Assembly (NCBI GenBank): GCA_005223375.1
Contig: RXOD01004476.1
Location: forward strand, 1 to 21,759
DNA length: 21,759 bases
Direction: 5' to 3'
Source of the DNA: Amoebophrya sp. AT5.2
Taxonomy: Eukaryota > Sar > Dinophyceae > Syndiniales > Amoebophryaceae
The position numbers and the translations under genes were made by a program. The notes under the pieces were generated by a model. That model worked only from the letters and a program-made list of their open reading frames with translations, did not search any database and was not told the DNA's origin. This document shows positions 11,001-18,108 of this stretch, in pieces; position 1 is the first letter of the stretch, and each line of letters begins with the position of its first letter.

Positions 11001-11367
11001 AGCAGGTCTTTTTCGTTCTGTGCTGTCAAAACTTAGGCTCTTTCCCTGCTCGAAACGTGCGGCGGATGAGACTGGAAGCGTCTGGCGCGTGATCGAAAGA
11101 CCTGCGCCCGAGGCCACAGCTTTCTTCACCGAAGTGCGGCAGGAGATGAACAGGCAAGAGGGAGACGCAATTGTCGCGATCTCTACGAGTGAAACGCCGG
11201 AGAACGTACGAGAGGGCTTGGCGCAGGTTTGGGCTGGCGTGGGGTTCCCACGTGTCGACGAGCGTGCCATGATGGTGGCTATCGGATTGAATAGGGAAGG
11301 CGCGCTGTTTCGGGCGTGCATTGGGGGCCATTCTCCAGCGTGGCGCGGAGGATGGAAATGGAAGTGA
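5024..11367 (+). CDS. RNA-dependent RNA polymerase (RDR) - GT8 glycosyltransferase - DUF3223/DCL fusion, 2 exons
   Basis: Exons 5024-7567 and 7714-11367 give about 2065 aa. Eukaryotic RDR features occur in order: IFGADRFLRAEM, QGRFKVGLAKGTWVV (about 526-540), YRPPGTLPTDI, and the catalytic LAGDLDGD (Asp residues 813, 815, 817). Exon 2 opens with a region resembling the RDR C-terminus (MALAKLYKASLDSKLTP; STSYASSRACGELFKRAREI; YEGLYADMYKKVEGLE). The same frame then runs into a GT8 domain and a DUF3223-like domain, then about 215 unrecognised residues. RDRs copy single-stranded RNA to feed small-RNA silencing. GT8 enzymes are retaining glycosyltransferases, the glycogenin group transferring glucose from UDP-glucose. 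DUF3223 occurs in DCL and in plant Pol IV/V largest subunits. Ser/Gly-rich insertions interrupt the polymerase. ATG 5024 is chosen because a stop lies just upstream. If the inferred intron is wrong, exon 2 alone still joins RDR C-terminus, GT8 and DUF3223. Confidence 0.8.
5918..8580 (+). other. RDR catalytic core across both exons
   Basis: The extent is approximate, from the FGADRFL region to the hydrophobic APFVALFYYFWEPLAALRK segment. The DLDGD triad lies at 7460-7474 in exon 1. In most RDRs an aromatic residue follows shortly after this motif; here it is DKSTFTMDPRL. About 100 residues after DLDGD, on the other side of the intron, LAKLYKASLD corresponds to the conserved RDR segment LA-L-S-AVD. 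Alignment was made by eye. Confidence 0.75.
7568..7713 (+). other. Inferred intron (146 nt, GTGCTG...CCAG) joining the two halves of the polymerase
   Basis: The first half reaches TGA at 7580-7582, about 30 codons after DLDGD and well short of an RDR C-terminus. Removing 7568-7713 joins GAG (7565-7567) to GTA (7714) in phase 0 and continues with RDR-like sequence. The 3' end TTACTGAAACCAG contains a branch-point-like TACTGA. A stronger-looking donor, CAG/GTACGC at 7595-7600, lies after the in-frame stop and cannot be used in this frame. Confidence 0.6.
9016..9885 (+). other. GT8 (glycogenin-like) glycosyltransferase domain within the fusion
   Basis: About 290 residues follow the GT8 order: IAATIWGTAPDYVLGALVLG at the N-terminus, FKYVFSKFHCLSAH, the metal-binding DxD as LHLDLDMVCVGSL (DLD codons at 9340-9348), GGINAGAMLFTPS, a QDFISRYF segment and HFSGEKELKPW near the end. 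The DxD and HxGxxKPW-type motifs needed for donor-sugar and metal binding are all present, so the domain looks catalytically competent. No signal peptide or membrane segment is visible, suggesting a nucleocytoplasmic location. Confidence 0.85.
10354..10719 (+). other. DUF3223/DCL-like (DeCL) domain within the fusion
   Basis: About 120 residues read ISLGGKQFDGATAVRNYIAG, then AEAFFRDLLEFHPDAAEKLE, then YAFLVLKNSDARDSFSFRKC. This matches by eye the DUF3223 pattern: a glycine-led strand, a helix, L-LL-HP-A--K, and a final (R)-DG--DFS--KC block. The family includes plastid DCL proteins (rRNA processing) and the C-terminal domains of plant NRPD1/NRPE1. The 42 residues between the first two blocks form a longer insertion than usual. 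Confidence 0.65.
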
Positions 11368-12037
11368 GGCCATGTATATGACGTTTTTTTTTGTCGCGGT
11401 CCCGATTCCGCAAACGCGGTCGCCGCGCGGTCGATTACTAGTAGATCAGGAACTGATCATAGCCATATCGAGAGGGGAAAAAAAGCAATGAGAAGTGCCA
11501 CCGAAAAGGGGAAGACAAAACCGATGGCAGCAAACGCAATGCCTACAAAGATCATCTGTCGAGACAGCGAGATTGTTGCGTCCTTTATTCACTTGAGTTT
11601 TAATTTTTCGAGAATCAACAACATCTTCATGATCATCCTGAAGGCAGCTATTGTAAGAAAGTATGCCAATCCAGAACCAGAGCGCGCGCGCAAGCGATTC
11701 ACTGCTACGCTGCATCAAATGGTCCCGCCCTGGCGGACGCAAAACGAAGTTCCGCGTTCAAGAACAAAAGCCGTCGTTCCGTCGCCTTGTTATGCGTTCG
11801 TGAAAGTGGTTGCTATCGCTTGACGCGTCCGTACGAACAGGAACTTTCGTGCTGGCAATCTCAGCAACATGTTCGTGTCTGTGAGAAAAATATCCGCGTC
11901 TCGTCGATGTTGATGCATTCTCTCGTGTCACCCAGTGCGATACCAAGCTTTCTGCCCCGGCGGTAACCCCCACTCTCCTTCGTAAGTAGTACTTCTTCAT
12001 TCTCGCGTAGGGAAAGCCAACTCGATCACAGATCCAA
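11368..12037 (+). other. Intergenic spacer
   Basis: These 670 nt hold no gene I can support. One 111-codon open frame (11488-11823) lacks domain signal and has the base composition of spacer. The spacer contains three GCGGTC copies (11416-11432), a 6-bp inverted repeat at 11444-11458 (GATCAG-GAA-CTGATC), AAGTAGTACTT at 11983-11993, and a CGCGTAG acceptor-like end at 12010 upstream of the next ATG. Confidence 0.4.
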
Positions 12038-12823
12038 ATGTCCGACGAAAGCGATTCTTTAGATGATTTTGCGCGTAATTTCAAACCCGTTCTAAACGAC
12101 CCGGAGCTCGAGAAGCTTGGCCAGACAAAGGGTCAAAAGGACCCTATTCTCTACGCCCGCTTTTCGCCGAATGCGCAGCCGGAGCCCATTGACGCCCACG
12201 TGACGGAGAGCGTTCGCTTAGCGGTCGGCGCAAGTGCGTCTTCGGACAACCCGAACCAATCGGGCCTCCCGCTAAGGCCGTCCGCCGGCGCCGACCCCGC
12301 CGGGTGGGAGCGGCTGCGCAGCCGCGACGGCATTTTCTACTACTACAACTGGCACTCCGGCGAGGTGAAGTACACCTCAGAAGAGCTTCGCACCGGGAAG
12401 GACGCCGTGGCCAGCCGCGCGGAGCGGAACAACCCGCATTCCTACCACGTCCGCCGCCGGTTGGAGGAGAAAGCGCTGGAGCCGTCGATGGAGGAGCTGC
12501 GGCTGCTGAAGGAAATGGAGGAGTGGCACAGTTCGGACTCGGACTACCCCTTCGAGCACGAGAATCCGTGCTTGCAGGACGCCCACGGACATAAGATCGA
12601 CAGGCTGGGGCGGCGCAAGGACGAGGAAGCAAAGCGGCGGGCTGACAATTACTCCGTGTCGAAAAACCTGACGGAAATGAGGTACCTACAGGGAAAAGCG
12701 AAGGACTGGAAGGGGGTGTGGCGAAACAGAGTCTACTTCTCGCACTGGCAGAATATGGCAACAGGACAAAAGTTGAGCAATAGGCTACCCCGTTTCTTCG
12801 GGATACGGAGCTTGCACGAATAA
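12038..12823 (+). CDS. WW-like domain protein
   Basis: This single-exon frame of 261 aa starts at ATG 12038 and stops at TAA 12821-12823. Residues about 89-117 (GWERLRSRDGIFYYYNWHSG followed by EVKYTSEEL) form a WW-like module: the first Trp (W90), the aromatic YYYN block and the Gly-Glu turn are in place, but the second signature Trp position is Tyr. WW domains bind proline-rich ligands and are common in splicing and transcription factors. The rest is charged and helical (RRRLEEKALEPSMEELRLLK; RRKDEEAKRRADNY), with a basic aromatic C-terminus. No other domain is recognised. An acidic N-terminus (MSDESDSLDDF) suggests a soluble protein. The exact role is unknown. Confidence 0.7.
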   Translation: MSDESDSLDDFARNFKPVLNDPELEKLGQTKGQKDPILYARFSPNAQPEPIDAHVTESVRLAVGASASSDNPNQSGLPLRPSAGADPAGWERLRSRDGIFYYYNWHSGEVKYTSEELRTGKDAVASRAERNNPHSYHVRRRLEEKALEPSMEELRLLKEMEEWHSSDSDYPFEHENPCLQDAHGHKIDRLGRRKDEEAKRRADNYSVSKNLTEMRYLQGKAKDWKGVWRNRVYFSHWQNMATGQKLSNRLPRFFGIRSLHE

Positions 12824-12848
12824 TTTCTCGGGTTTCTACGGAACCACG

Positions 12849-12865
12849 CTGTACTACTAGTACAG
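12849..12865 (+). repeat. Inverted repeat, 7-bp arms, in spacer after the WW gene
   Basis: CTGTACT (12849-12855) and AGTACAG (12859-12865) are reverse complements around ACT. It lies 25 nt after the stop codon. Its AGTAC core recurs in other non-coding parts of the window. Confidence 0.6.
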
Positions 12866-13063
12866 TGATGTGAATGTTTTGGTTTCAGTAAAGGGAATGG
12901 GAGATTTAGTTTTGCATGAACCTCTGGAGATCTTCTACTGCATAAGGTCTACTGCGGAGAGAGTCCTGTTCTCGTCGTTCCATGGATGGTCTGGTCACTG
13001 TCGTATTGCGGTCCTCGTCCTCGTCGCGAGATACAACTGTTGAGTGGAATCCAAACGCATCTG

Positions 13064-13076
13064 GAATTTTTTTTAG
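13064..13076 (+). promoter_or_regulatory. Candidate 3' splice/trans-splice acceptor before the coiled-coil gene
   Basis: GAATTTTTTTTAG ends at 13076, 40 nt before ATG 13117. The position and pyrimidine run fit a spliced-leader or 5'-UTR intron acceptor. No leader sequence can be seen from genomic DNA. Confidence 0.4.
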
Positions 13077-13116
13077 GTGAGACAGGAGATCTCCATCCAT
13101 AGCTCTACTTCATCGG

Positions 13117-15197
13117 ATGGCCGCATCGTCCTCGCCGGAGCCGGCGGAGAAGCGCGAGCCCAGCGCCGAGGACCGCAACGAGGAAGCTGCGGCGCCCACC
13201 GCCTCGACCCCAACGCGGCAGCCTCCGCTCCTCCATTCCCACCGCGCGTTCGAGGAGCTCCGGCGCAACGAGTATCTGCTCTCGCAGGTCGCCACACCGG
13301 ACCTGGTTCGGACCTTCTCGCGCTCCCTCCAGCAGCTCGAGCGGCGCCTCGCACAATCCGAGACCGCGCTGCACACCCAGTCCTCCCGTCTCGCCGAGCT
13401 CTCCGCAGCCGGCGCCGCCGCGGCCGGTCTGCAGGCCACCGTCGAGGAAACGCGGCAGCGGCTGGAAACCGCCGAAAAGTCTCTCTGCGTCGCGAGGGAG
13501 CAGAACGAGCTGCTGCTCGCCGAGCAGCAGCACCTCACCGCGCTGCTGGTCAAGGAACGGGAGCAGCGTCAGGAGCGGGATGCCGAGCAAGTTGGCATGT
13601 TGCGCGAGCTCTCCGCGAGGCTGGAGGGCGTGGTCAACGAGGACCTGCAGGGCGTCCAGAGCGGTTTTGGCACGGTGCAGAACTGGTGGGAGAAGCGCTT
13701 TCTGGACGAGAAAACCGAACTGCAGGACGAGCTGCGGAAGCTAGAGTTCCGCCAGCTGCGACTGGAAGACGACGTCTTTCGCCAGCAGAACGCCACCTTG
13801 CTGGAGCGCGCGGACAACAAAGAAATCACGGACCAGGTGCAGAGGCTGCGGGAAAGGCTGGATGAGGTACTTTCTTAGGCTTAAGTAGTACTACTTAACT
13901 ATTAGTAGAATTAGAAAGTAGTGCCTTGCTTACCCTTTCTTACGCCTTTAACTATCGACGTTATTTTTCAAAAAGACCACCACAGGTCGAAGACACGCGT
14001 GCGTTCGACTCCGACGTTGCGCTGAAGGAGCGCCGGCTGAAGGAGGCCATCTACGAGCTCGGGCAGAGTCAGGGCGTGCTGGAAAAGTCTCTGAAGCTGG
14101 TCGTGGACGACGCCAAGATTTTGATTCGCGAGTCCAGCGACTACGTCTTAGACGGCTACCGGGAGTTTCGTACCCAATTCGAGAAGAAATGGCAGGACGA
14201 GCAGCAGACGAAGAGCGCGGTGTTGGAGCGGGTGGAGCAGGCGGAACAGGAGCTGCAAAACTTCCTCGCACAGGTGGACGATATTGCGGTTCAGACGGTG
14301 GAGGAGGCGCGGGAATGCGTGGAGGAACTGCGTGCGGAACTCGAGTTCGCGGAGCAGAAACGGTTGAAGGACCGCAACACCTTCGAGAAGAAGATCCAGG
14401 AAGCCTTGCAGAGCAAGTTTAGCATCTACAAAAACCTGCTGTCGGGCTCGGGGTCCGCGGGAGGAGGGGGGGATGCCAGGATGTTGAGTTCTGCTTCACC
14501 AGTTGTGGGCCGCATCGCGAGTACGCGCGGCGGCAAGCAGGGTTTAGGTGCTGGTGCGCGGGAGACGGCGTACGGAATCGCAGTGGTGGCGGAGTTTGAC
14601 GGCGGAGAAAATCGCTTTTCCGAATATTTGGATGGTGATATGGGTCACGCCGGCGAAAGCAGAGAAGATAAGGGCAAAGAGGAAAGTTTAGGGGCAGAAC
14701 AAGAACTCGGGGGAGGCGGCCGAGCCACTTTTGTGCCGACGCGTCCCACAGGAATCCTTAGCGACTACGCTCTGGGGAGCATCGGCGGTCCGCCATCCGC
14801 TGGCCCAGCAGGATCTACGTCCGCGGGGCGGACAACGCGTTCGGGCGGGAAGACCGTGGTGCTGCACGCCGGGGATAAAAACGATTCTTCAAATTTCGCT
14901 CGTAGAGGAGGTGCTGGCGAAGCAACGACACCTGGTGGTAACGCGACAAGCAAAAGTGCAGCCGTTTTTGGGGAGGAGGGTCAGCCTATGGCAAACTTGT
15001 TGGGCTCGGCAAGCTTCTACTTGGGTGGCGGCGGCGGAGGGAGTGGGAAGAAATCGGTAGCCGTGAAGTCAGGAGATCGCGATGTGGGCTCGGTTGGTGG
15101 TGATCCAAGAATTTCGTCTTTCAACCCTAGCCCCGTGCGGAGAGTGCGCGAAAGCACCGCGGTGGGGAGAAGAACAGAAATCGGCACTCAAAAGTAG
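13117..15197 (+). CDS. Long coiled-coil protein with Gly/Ser-rich tail, 2 exons
   Basis: Exons 13117-13866 and 13986-15197 give about 653 aa. After a short Pro/Ala/Glu-rich N-terminus, roughly residues 40-440 are almost continuous heptad-like, Glu/Gln/Arg/Leu-rich helix (QQLERRLAQSETALHTQSSR; EKTELQDELRKLEFRQLRLE; VLERVEQAEQELQNFLAQVD; VEELRAELEFAEQKRLKDRN). The remaining 200 residues are low-complexity and Gly/Ser-rich, with repeated glycine runs. No catalytic motif is present. It is probably a structural protein, for example of the cytoskeleton or basal body, but that is a guess from architecture. A start at ATG 13117 follows an acceptor-like tract, and the helix continues across the inferred splice junction (RERLDE/VEDTRAFDSD). 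Confidence 0.7.
13867..13985 (+). other. Inferred intron (119 nt, GTACTT...CACAG) with palindrome
   Basis: The donor follows GAT GAG (13861-13866), and unspliced reading hits TAG at 13876-13878. The acceptor CCACCACAG ends at 13985 and the frame resumes with GTC GAA GAC in phase 0. The intron is AT-rich, contains a T-run before the acceptor and holds an 18-bp palindrome near its 5' end. Confidence 0.8.
13881..13898 (+). repeat. Perfect 18-bp palindrome inside the intron
   Basis: TTAAGTAGTACTACTTAA equals its own reverse complement. It starts 14 nt inside the intron and is followed by related fragments (ATTAGTAGAATTAG, AAAGTAGTG). It could mark a mobile introner-type insertion, or simply be a structured intron element. 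Confidence 0.8.
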
Positions 15198-15620
15198 TTG
15201 TACCCGAGGAGCAAGTGAAAGTGAAACGTCAGTAAACTAAGCAACAGTGAATGCAGTGAAAGTAGTCCAAGTTGTGCGAAATTGAAAGAACAATTATTTG
15301 GCGCAGCGTGTCCGTATGCCGACCCAAGCGCGGGGACCAGATGATGACCAAAACGAAGTCGCATCAGATTCCGCAGGACCGCTGAAAAACCGGCGGAGAA
15401 TTAGGGTGAGTCGAGCGGAGGCAGCGGTGTAGGTCTTTGCGAGCGAAGGATGACAGATCTTTGCCAAAATCTGAAGCCGCTACACCGTCACACGTGCAGA
15501 TGCAGACAGGAAGCGAGGTTGCCCTGTCAGGATCTACTTAAACCCAACGACGCCTGTCGGAACGAACTTACTGTAGTATAGGCAGCTTTCAGTTTCATCA
15601 GCAACAGCAACAGCACCAAC
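15198..15620 (+). other. Intergenic spacer with possible 5'-UTR acceptor
   Basis: These 423 nt contain a short ATG frame (15316) running into a GTGAGT donor-like site at 15406, but no acceptor in the right phase connects it to the next gene. GGCAGCTTTCAG ends at 15592, and a CAGCAA microsatellite (15599-15616) precedes ATG 15621. The TTTCAG may be a trans-splice acceptor. Confidence 0.35.
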
Positions 15621-16733
15621 ATGCCGGGTGACGAGGCGTCCATCCAAGTCCGGTCGCTGTTCCGCATCGCACACCACAGAGGCGACTGGCGCGACCGAGC
15701 CGGGCGGGCTGTGTCCGATGCTCTCTTCGACTACTCGTACGGTTCGAAACCTGGAGCCGACGCGGAGTCGAGATCCACGGGGCGGCGAGCGAAGCAGGCG
15801 CTCCTGGGGCGCGTGGGCGTCGGTCTCAATCCGGTGGGTCTCTCCATCCCGCCGCTGGACCTTGTGCTGCGGCGGTGTTTGTTACCGAAGACGGACCCGG
15901 AGCACGGCTACGTCGTCACCGATAACTGGGGGAAGAGCGTCTTTCTGCTCTGCTGCAGGTACGGGTTGGTCGCGGAGGCGCGGAAGGTGTGGGAGACCTT
16001 CGGAAGCAACGCTCCAAACAAGAGCAGCACTACAACAAGTGGCGCATCTTCTTCCCCCACTACATCCGAAGGCGAGGTGAATAATACGGACTTTGCGCCT
16101 TCACCGACCTGTAACAGTCGCGGTTTGAAGATGCTGCGAGAAGCGATTTCGTTCGACGCCACGCGACGCAAGAACCTTCTGACCGTGCTCGAGATTCTGG
16201 CCATCGCGAAGTACACCGTAAACGAAAGTGCTTGCGACTGCGACACGAACGATTTCCTGGCCTCTCTCGTGGAGAACGCACAAATCCGCCAGCAGGTTCT
16301 GCTCCCGCGGCTCGCGTTCCAGATGCGGAAGAAGCTGCCGACGTTTCTGCACTTCTGGACGCGGTACGAGTGCGACGGAGCGGTGCGGGCTGCTTTGGTG
16401 GTGCTAGCCGAGCTGGAAAAAGCACTACAGGATATTGCAGAGGAACCTAGCACCGGGGTGAGCAAAAGTGCCGCGGAAAAAGCGGGAAAGGAGGCGCGCA
16501 TACTCCGCACCGCTCTGTACGAGTACGGTTGTGGCCCGGCGATAACGAAAATCGACTCCTCCTTTGAAGACATGCCGGAGGATTTCGCGCGTCGGGGCGC
16601 GTGCCTGGATGTAGTCGGCTGGCGACTGAAATTTAAAGAGGACTGCGGACTTCCCACCCACGCGGGAAGCTTCGTGGGCATGCGAGCGCTGCAGCGGGCG
16701 ATGGAGGCGAAGAAGTGGGTTTTGGCGGACTAA
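15621..16733 (+). CDS. Unrecognised 370-aa protein
   Basis: This single-exon frame runs from ATG 15621 to TAA 16731-16733; a stop at 15579-15581 precedes it in frame. The protein is soluble-looking and mostly helical: an N-terminal basic part, a segment VTDNWGKSVFLLCCRYGLVA (about 93-112) resembling the start of a helical repeat, a Ser/Thr-rich linker (about 130-150), then helical sequence with many Leu/Ala (KNLLTVLEILAIAKYTVNES; AALVVLAELEKALQDIAEEP). The helix pairs could be TPR/PPR-like repeats, but I cannot align a repeat with confidence. No catalytic motif is seen. Coding potential is supported by frame length and GC-rich composition against AT-richer flanks. Confidence 0.65.
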   Translation: MPGDEASIQVRSLFRIAHHRGDWRDRAGRAVSDALFDYSYGSKPGADAESRSTGRRAKQALLGRVGVGLNPVGLSIPPLDLVLRRCLLPKTDPEHGYVVTDNWGKSVFLLCCRYGLVAEARKVWETFGSNAPNKSSTTTSGASSSPTTSEGEVNNTDFAPSPTCNSRGLKMLREAISFDATRRKNLLTVLEILAIAKYTVNESACDCDTNDFLASLVENAQIRQQVLLPRLAFQMRKKLPTFLHFWTRYECDGAVRAALVVLAELEKALQDIAEEPSTGVSKSAAEKAGKEARILRTALYEYGCGPAITKIDSSFEDMPEDFARRGACLDVVGWRLKFKEDCGLPTHAGSFVGMRALQRAMEAKKWVLAD

Positions 16734-17295
16734 AAAGCTGGGAGATGATGCAGCCATTCAGTACGTACTCGTTTTAGGGCAGGCGCACTCCTGGCAGCTG
16801 CTCGAACACTGCGATTGGTATGTCATGTCGTTTGAATTTGAAAGCGCCACCTTTAGAGACAAATTTTGACAAAGGTTCTTCAACATTTTGTTCCGGTGAG
16901 TTTGGACTACAGAAGCTCTGGCTCTGGACTTTTGCGCCTCCACTGGATATATTTGCCGCTGTTTCTCTGTACTTTGGCGCGACCAACGACTGCGTTCTGC
17001 GTGCGTCTTCCCAGATCGTTAACAGAAGCGGAATAGGAAGAAATAATCACAAGCAAATTTGGCGCTTTGTCGCTTCATGAGAGCGCAACAGAGTATGTTG
17101 GCCCTGGCCCTCCGAGTTTAAAAGAAGACACAACCAATTTTGAATATCTGCTTCTGAACTAAGGCTCCTCAGAGCTTGCTAGAGAAGAGAACAAGGAGTG
17201 GTGATAAGTATGTATCTTGCCTCACACTGATTTCTGTTTTTTGATTCCTGTTAGTTTACTTTGTCCGCGCCCGCCTGCGAGAATATCACGGAAGC
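16734..17295 (+). other. Intergenic spacer
   Basis: These 562 nt are AT-richer than the genes. Short open frames exist on both strands (for example 16820-17080, 86 codons), but none has domain signal. T-rich sequence with TTAG (17226-17254) lies some 40 nt before the next ATG. Confidence 0.4.
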
Positions 17296-17778
17296 ATGTC
17301 CTTATCCTGGTACCGGATGACTGGTACCCAGGACCGGGCGGACGACGTGCCCAATGTGGCTCGCCCACACGGTCGTGGCTTCGGACCTGGCGGTGCGTAC
17401 GGTCCGAACGGGCGGCCGATCGACCGCAACGCGGATCTACCAAAAGGGCCGCAGCGCGAAAATGGTGAGCCTCTCGACTGGTACGCCGAGTGTCCATCTT
17501 CGAACGAGTACCCGTGTCCGACGCAGTACGGGTGGCGCTACACAGGCGCGTGGAAGCCCAGCCGGCAGGCCTTCTACGAAAAGAACACGCAAGACGGAGA
17601 AGTGTTGCTCGATGTTTACTACACGACGATGACGGTCAAAACGAGTATGAAACATCCGAAGCAAGGACCCAACCAGCTGTTGGGGAAGATGAAGAGGGAA
17701 TCGCCGGCAGATTTCATCGCGATATTGGAGAATCCACGTGCCCACGTGGACGGCCGTTACAGGCAGCGGGAGAAGTGA
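17296..17778 (+). CDS. Small unrecognised protein (160 aa) with a basic C-terminal motif
   Basis: ATG 17296 to TGA 17776-17778. The N-terminal half is Gly/Pro/Arg/Asp-rich (RPHGRGFGPGGAYGPNGRPI). The middle is aromatic (YPCPTQYGWRYTGAWKPSRQ). The C-terminal 50 residues contain a Thr/Lys block (YYTTMTVKTSMKHPKQGPNQ) and a final ILENPRAHVDGRYRQREK. From memory, similar TVKTSMxHPKxGxxQL and NPRxHxGxxY blocks occur in short proteins of alveolates, but I cannot name the family or a function. No membrane helix or signal peptide is apparent. The composition and frame support coding status. Confidence 0.6.
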   Translation: MSLSWYRMTGTQDRADDVPNVARPHGRGFGPGGAYGPNGRPIDRNADLPKGPQRENGEPLDWYAECPSSNEYPCPTQYGWRYTGAWKPSRQAFYEKNTQDGEVLLDVYYTTMTVKTSMKHPKQGPNQLLGKMKRESPADFIAILENPRAHVDGRYRQREK

Positions 17779-18108
17779 GAGGTCGTTGCTGTCGGGATTG
17801 GGTCTGCGGAAGTTGTCGTTTTCTGGTACATGTAGGAAAAACTTAATACGAGATGAACGATTTTCAAACTTTTTGGTCTTTTCCAAGAAACGGTCTGGTG
17901 CCAGAGAAGAAGATGTTGGCAGCAGGAATGTTCTGGAAGAACTAGCCTCATACGCACGTCGCGAGTGCGACCGGAAGATGTTCTGCGAAGGTAAAGGAAG
18001 CAGCTGTAAAGTACTATAAGCACCCGGTATCGGCGACGAACTTCCAATACGAGAACTCTGCATTCTAATGCTGACGCATTTCTGTATGGAGCCGCTAATA
18101 ACTCGGTC
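17779..18108 (+). other. Intergenic spacer
   Basis: These 330 nt hold no supported gene, repeat or RNA. CTAATAAC at 18094-18101 lies just upstream of the next ATG. Confidence 0.4.

Noticed and set aside
10404..11321. 305-codon minus-strand open frame opposite the fusion's C-terminus
   Set aside because: Ser/Arg/Ala-rich antisense shadow typical of GC-rich coding sequence.
11488..11823. 111-codon open frame in the spacer after the polymerase fusion
   Set aside because: No domain signal, spacer-like composition, and no matching splice context; likely chance.
15316..15405. Possible small first exon (MPTQARGPDD...) ending at GTGAGT
   Set aside because: No acceptor in matching phase leads into the gene at 15621, so it cannot be joined in frame.
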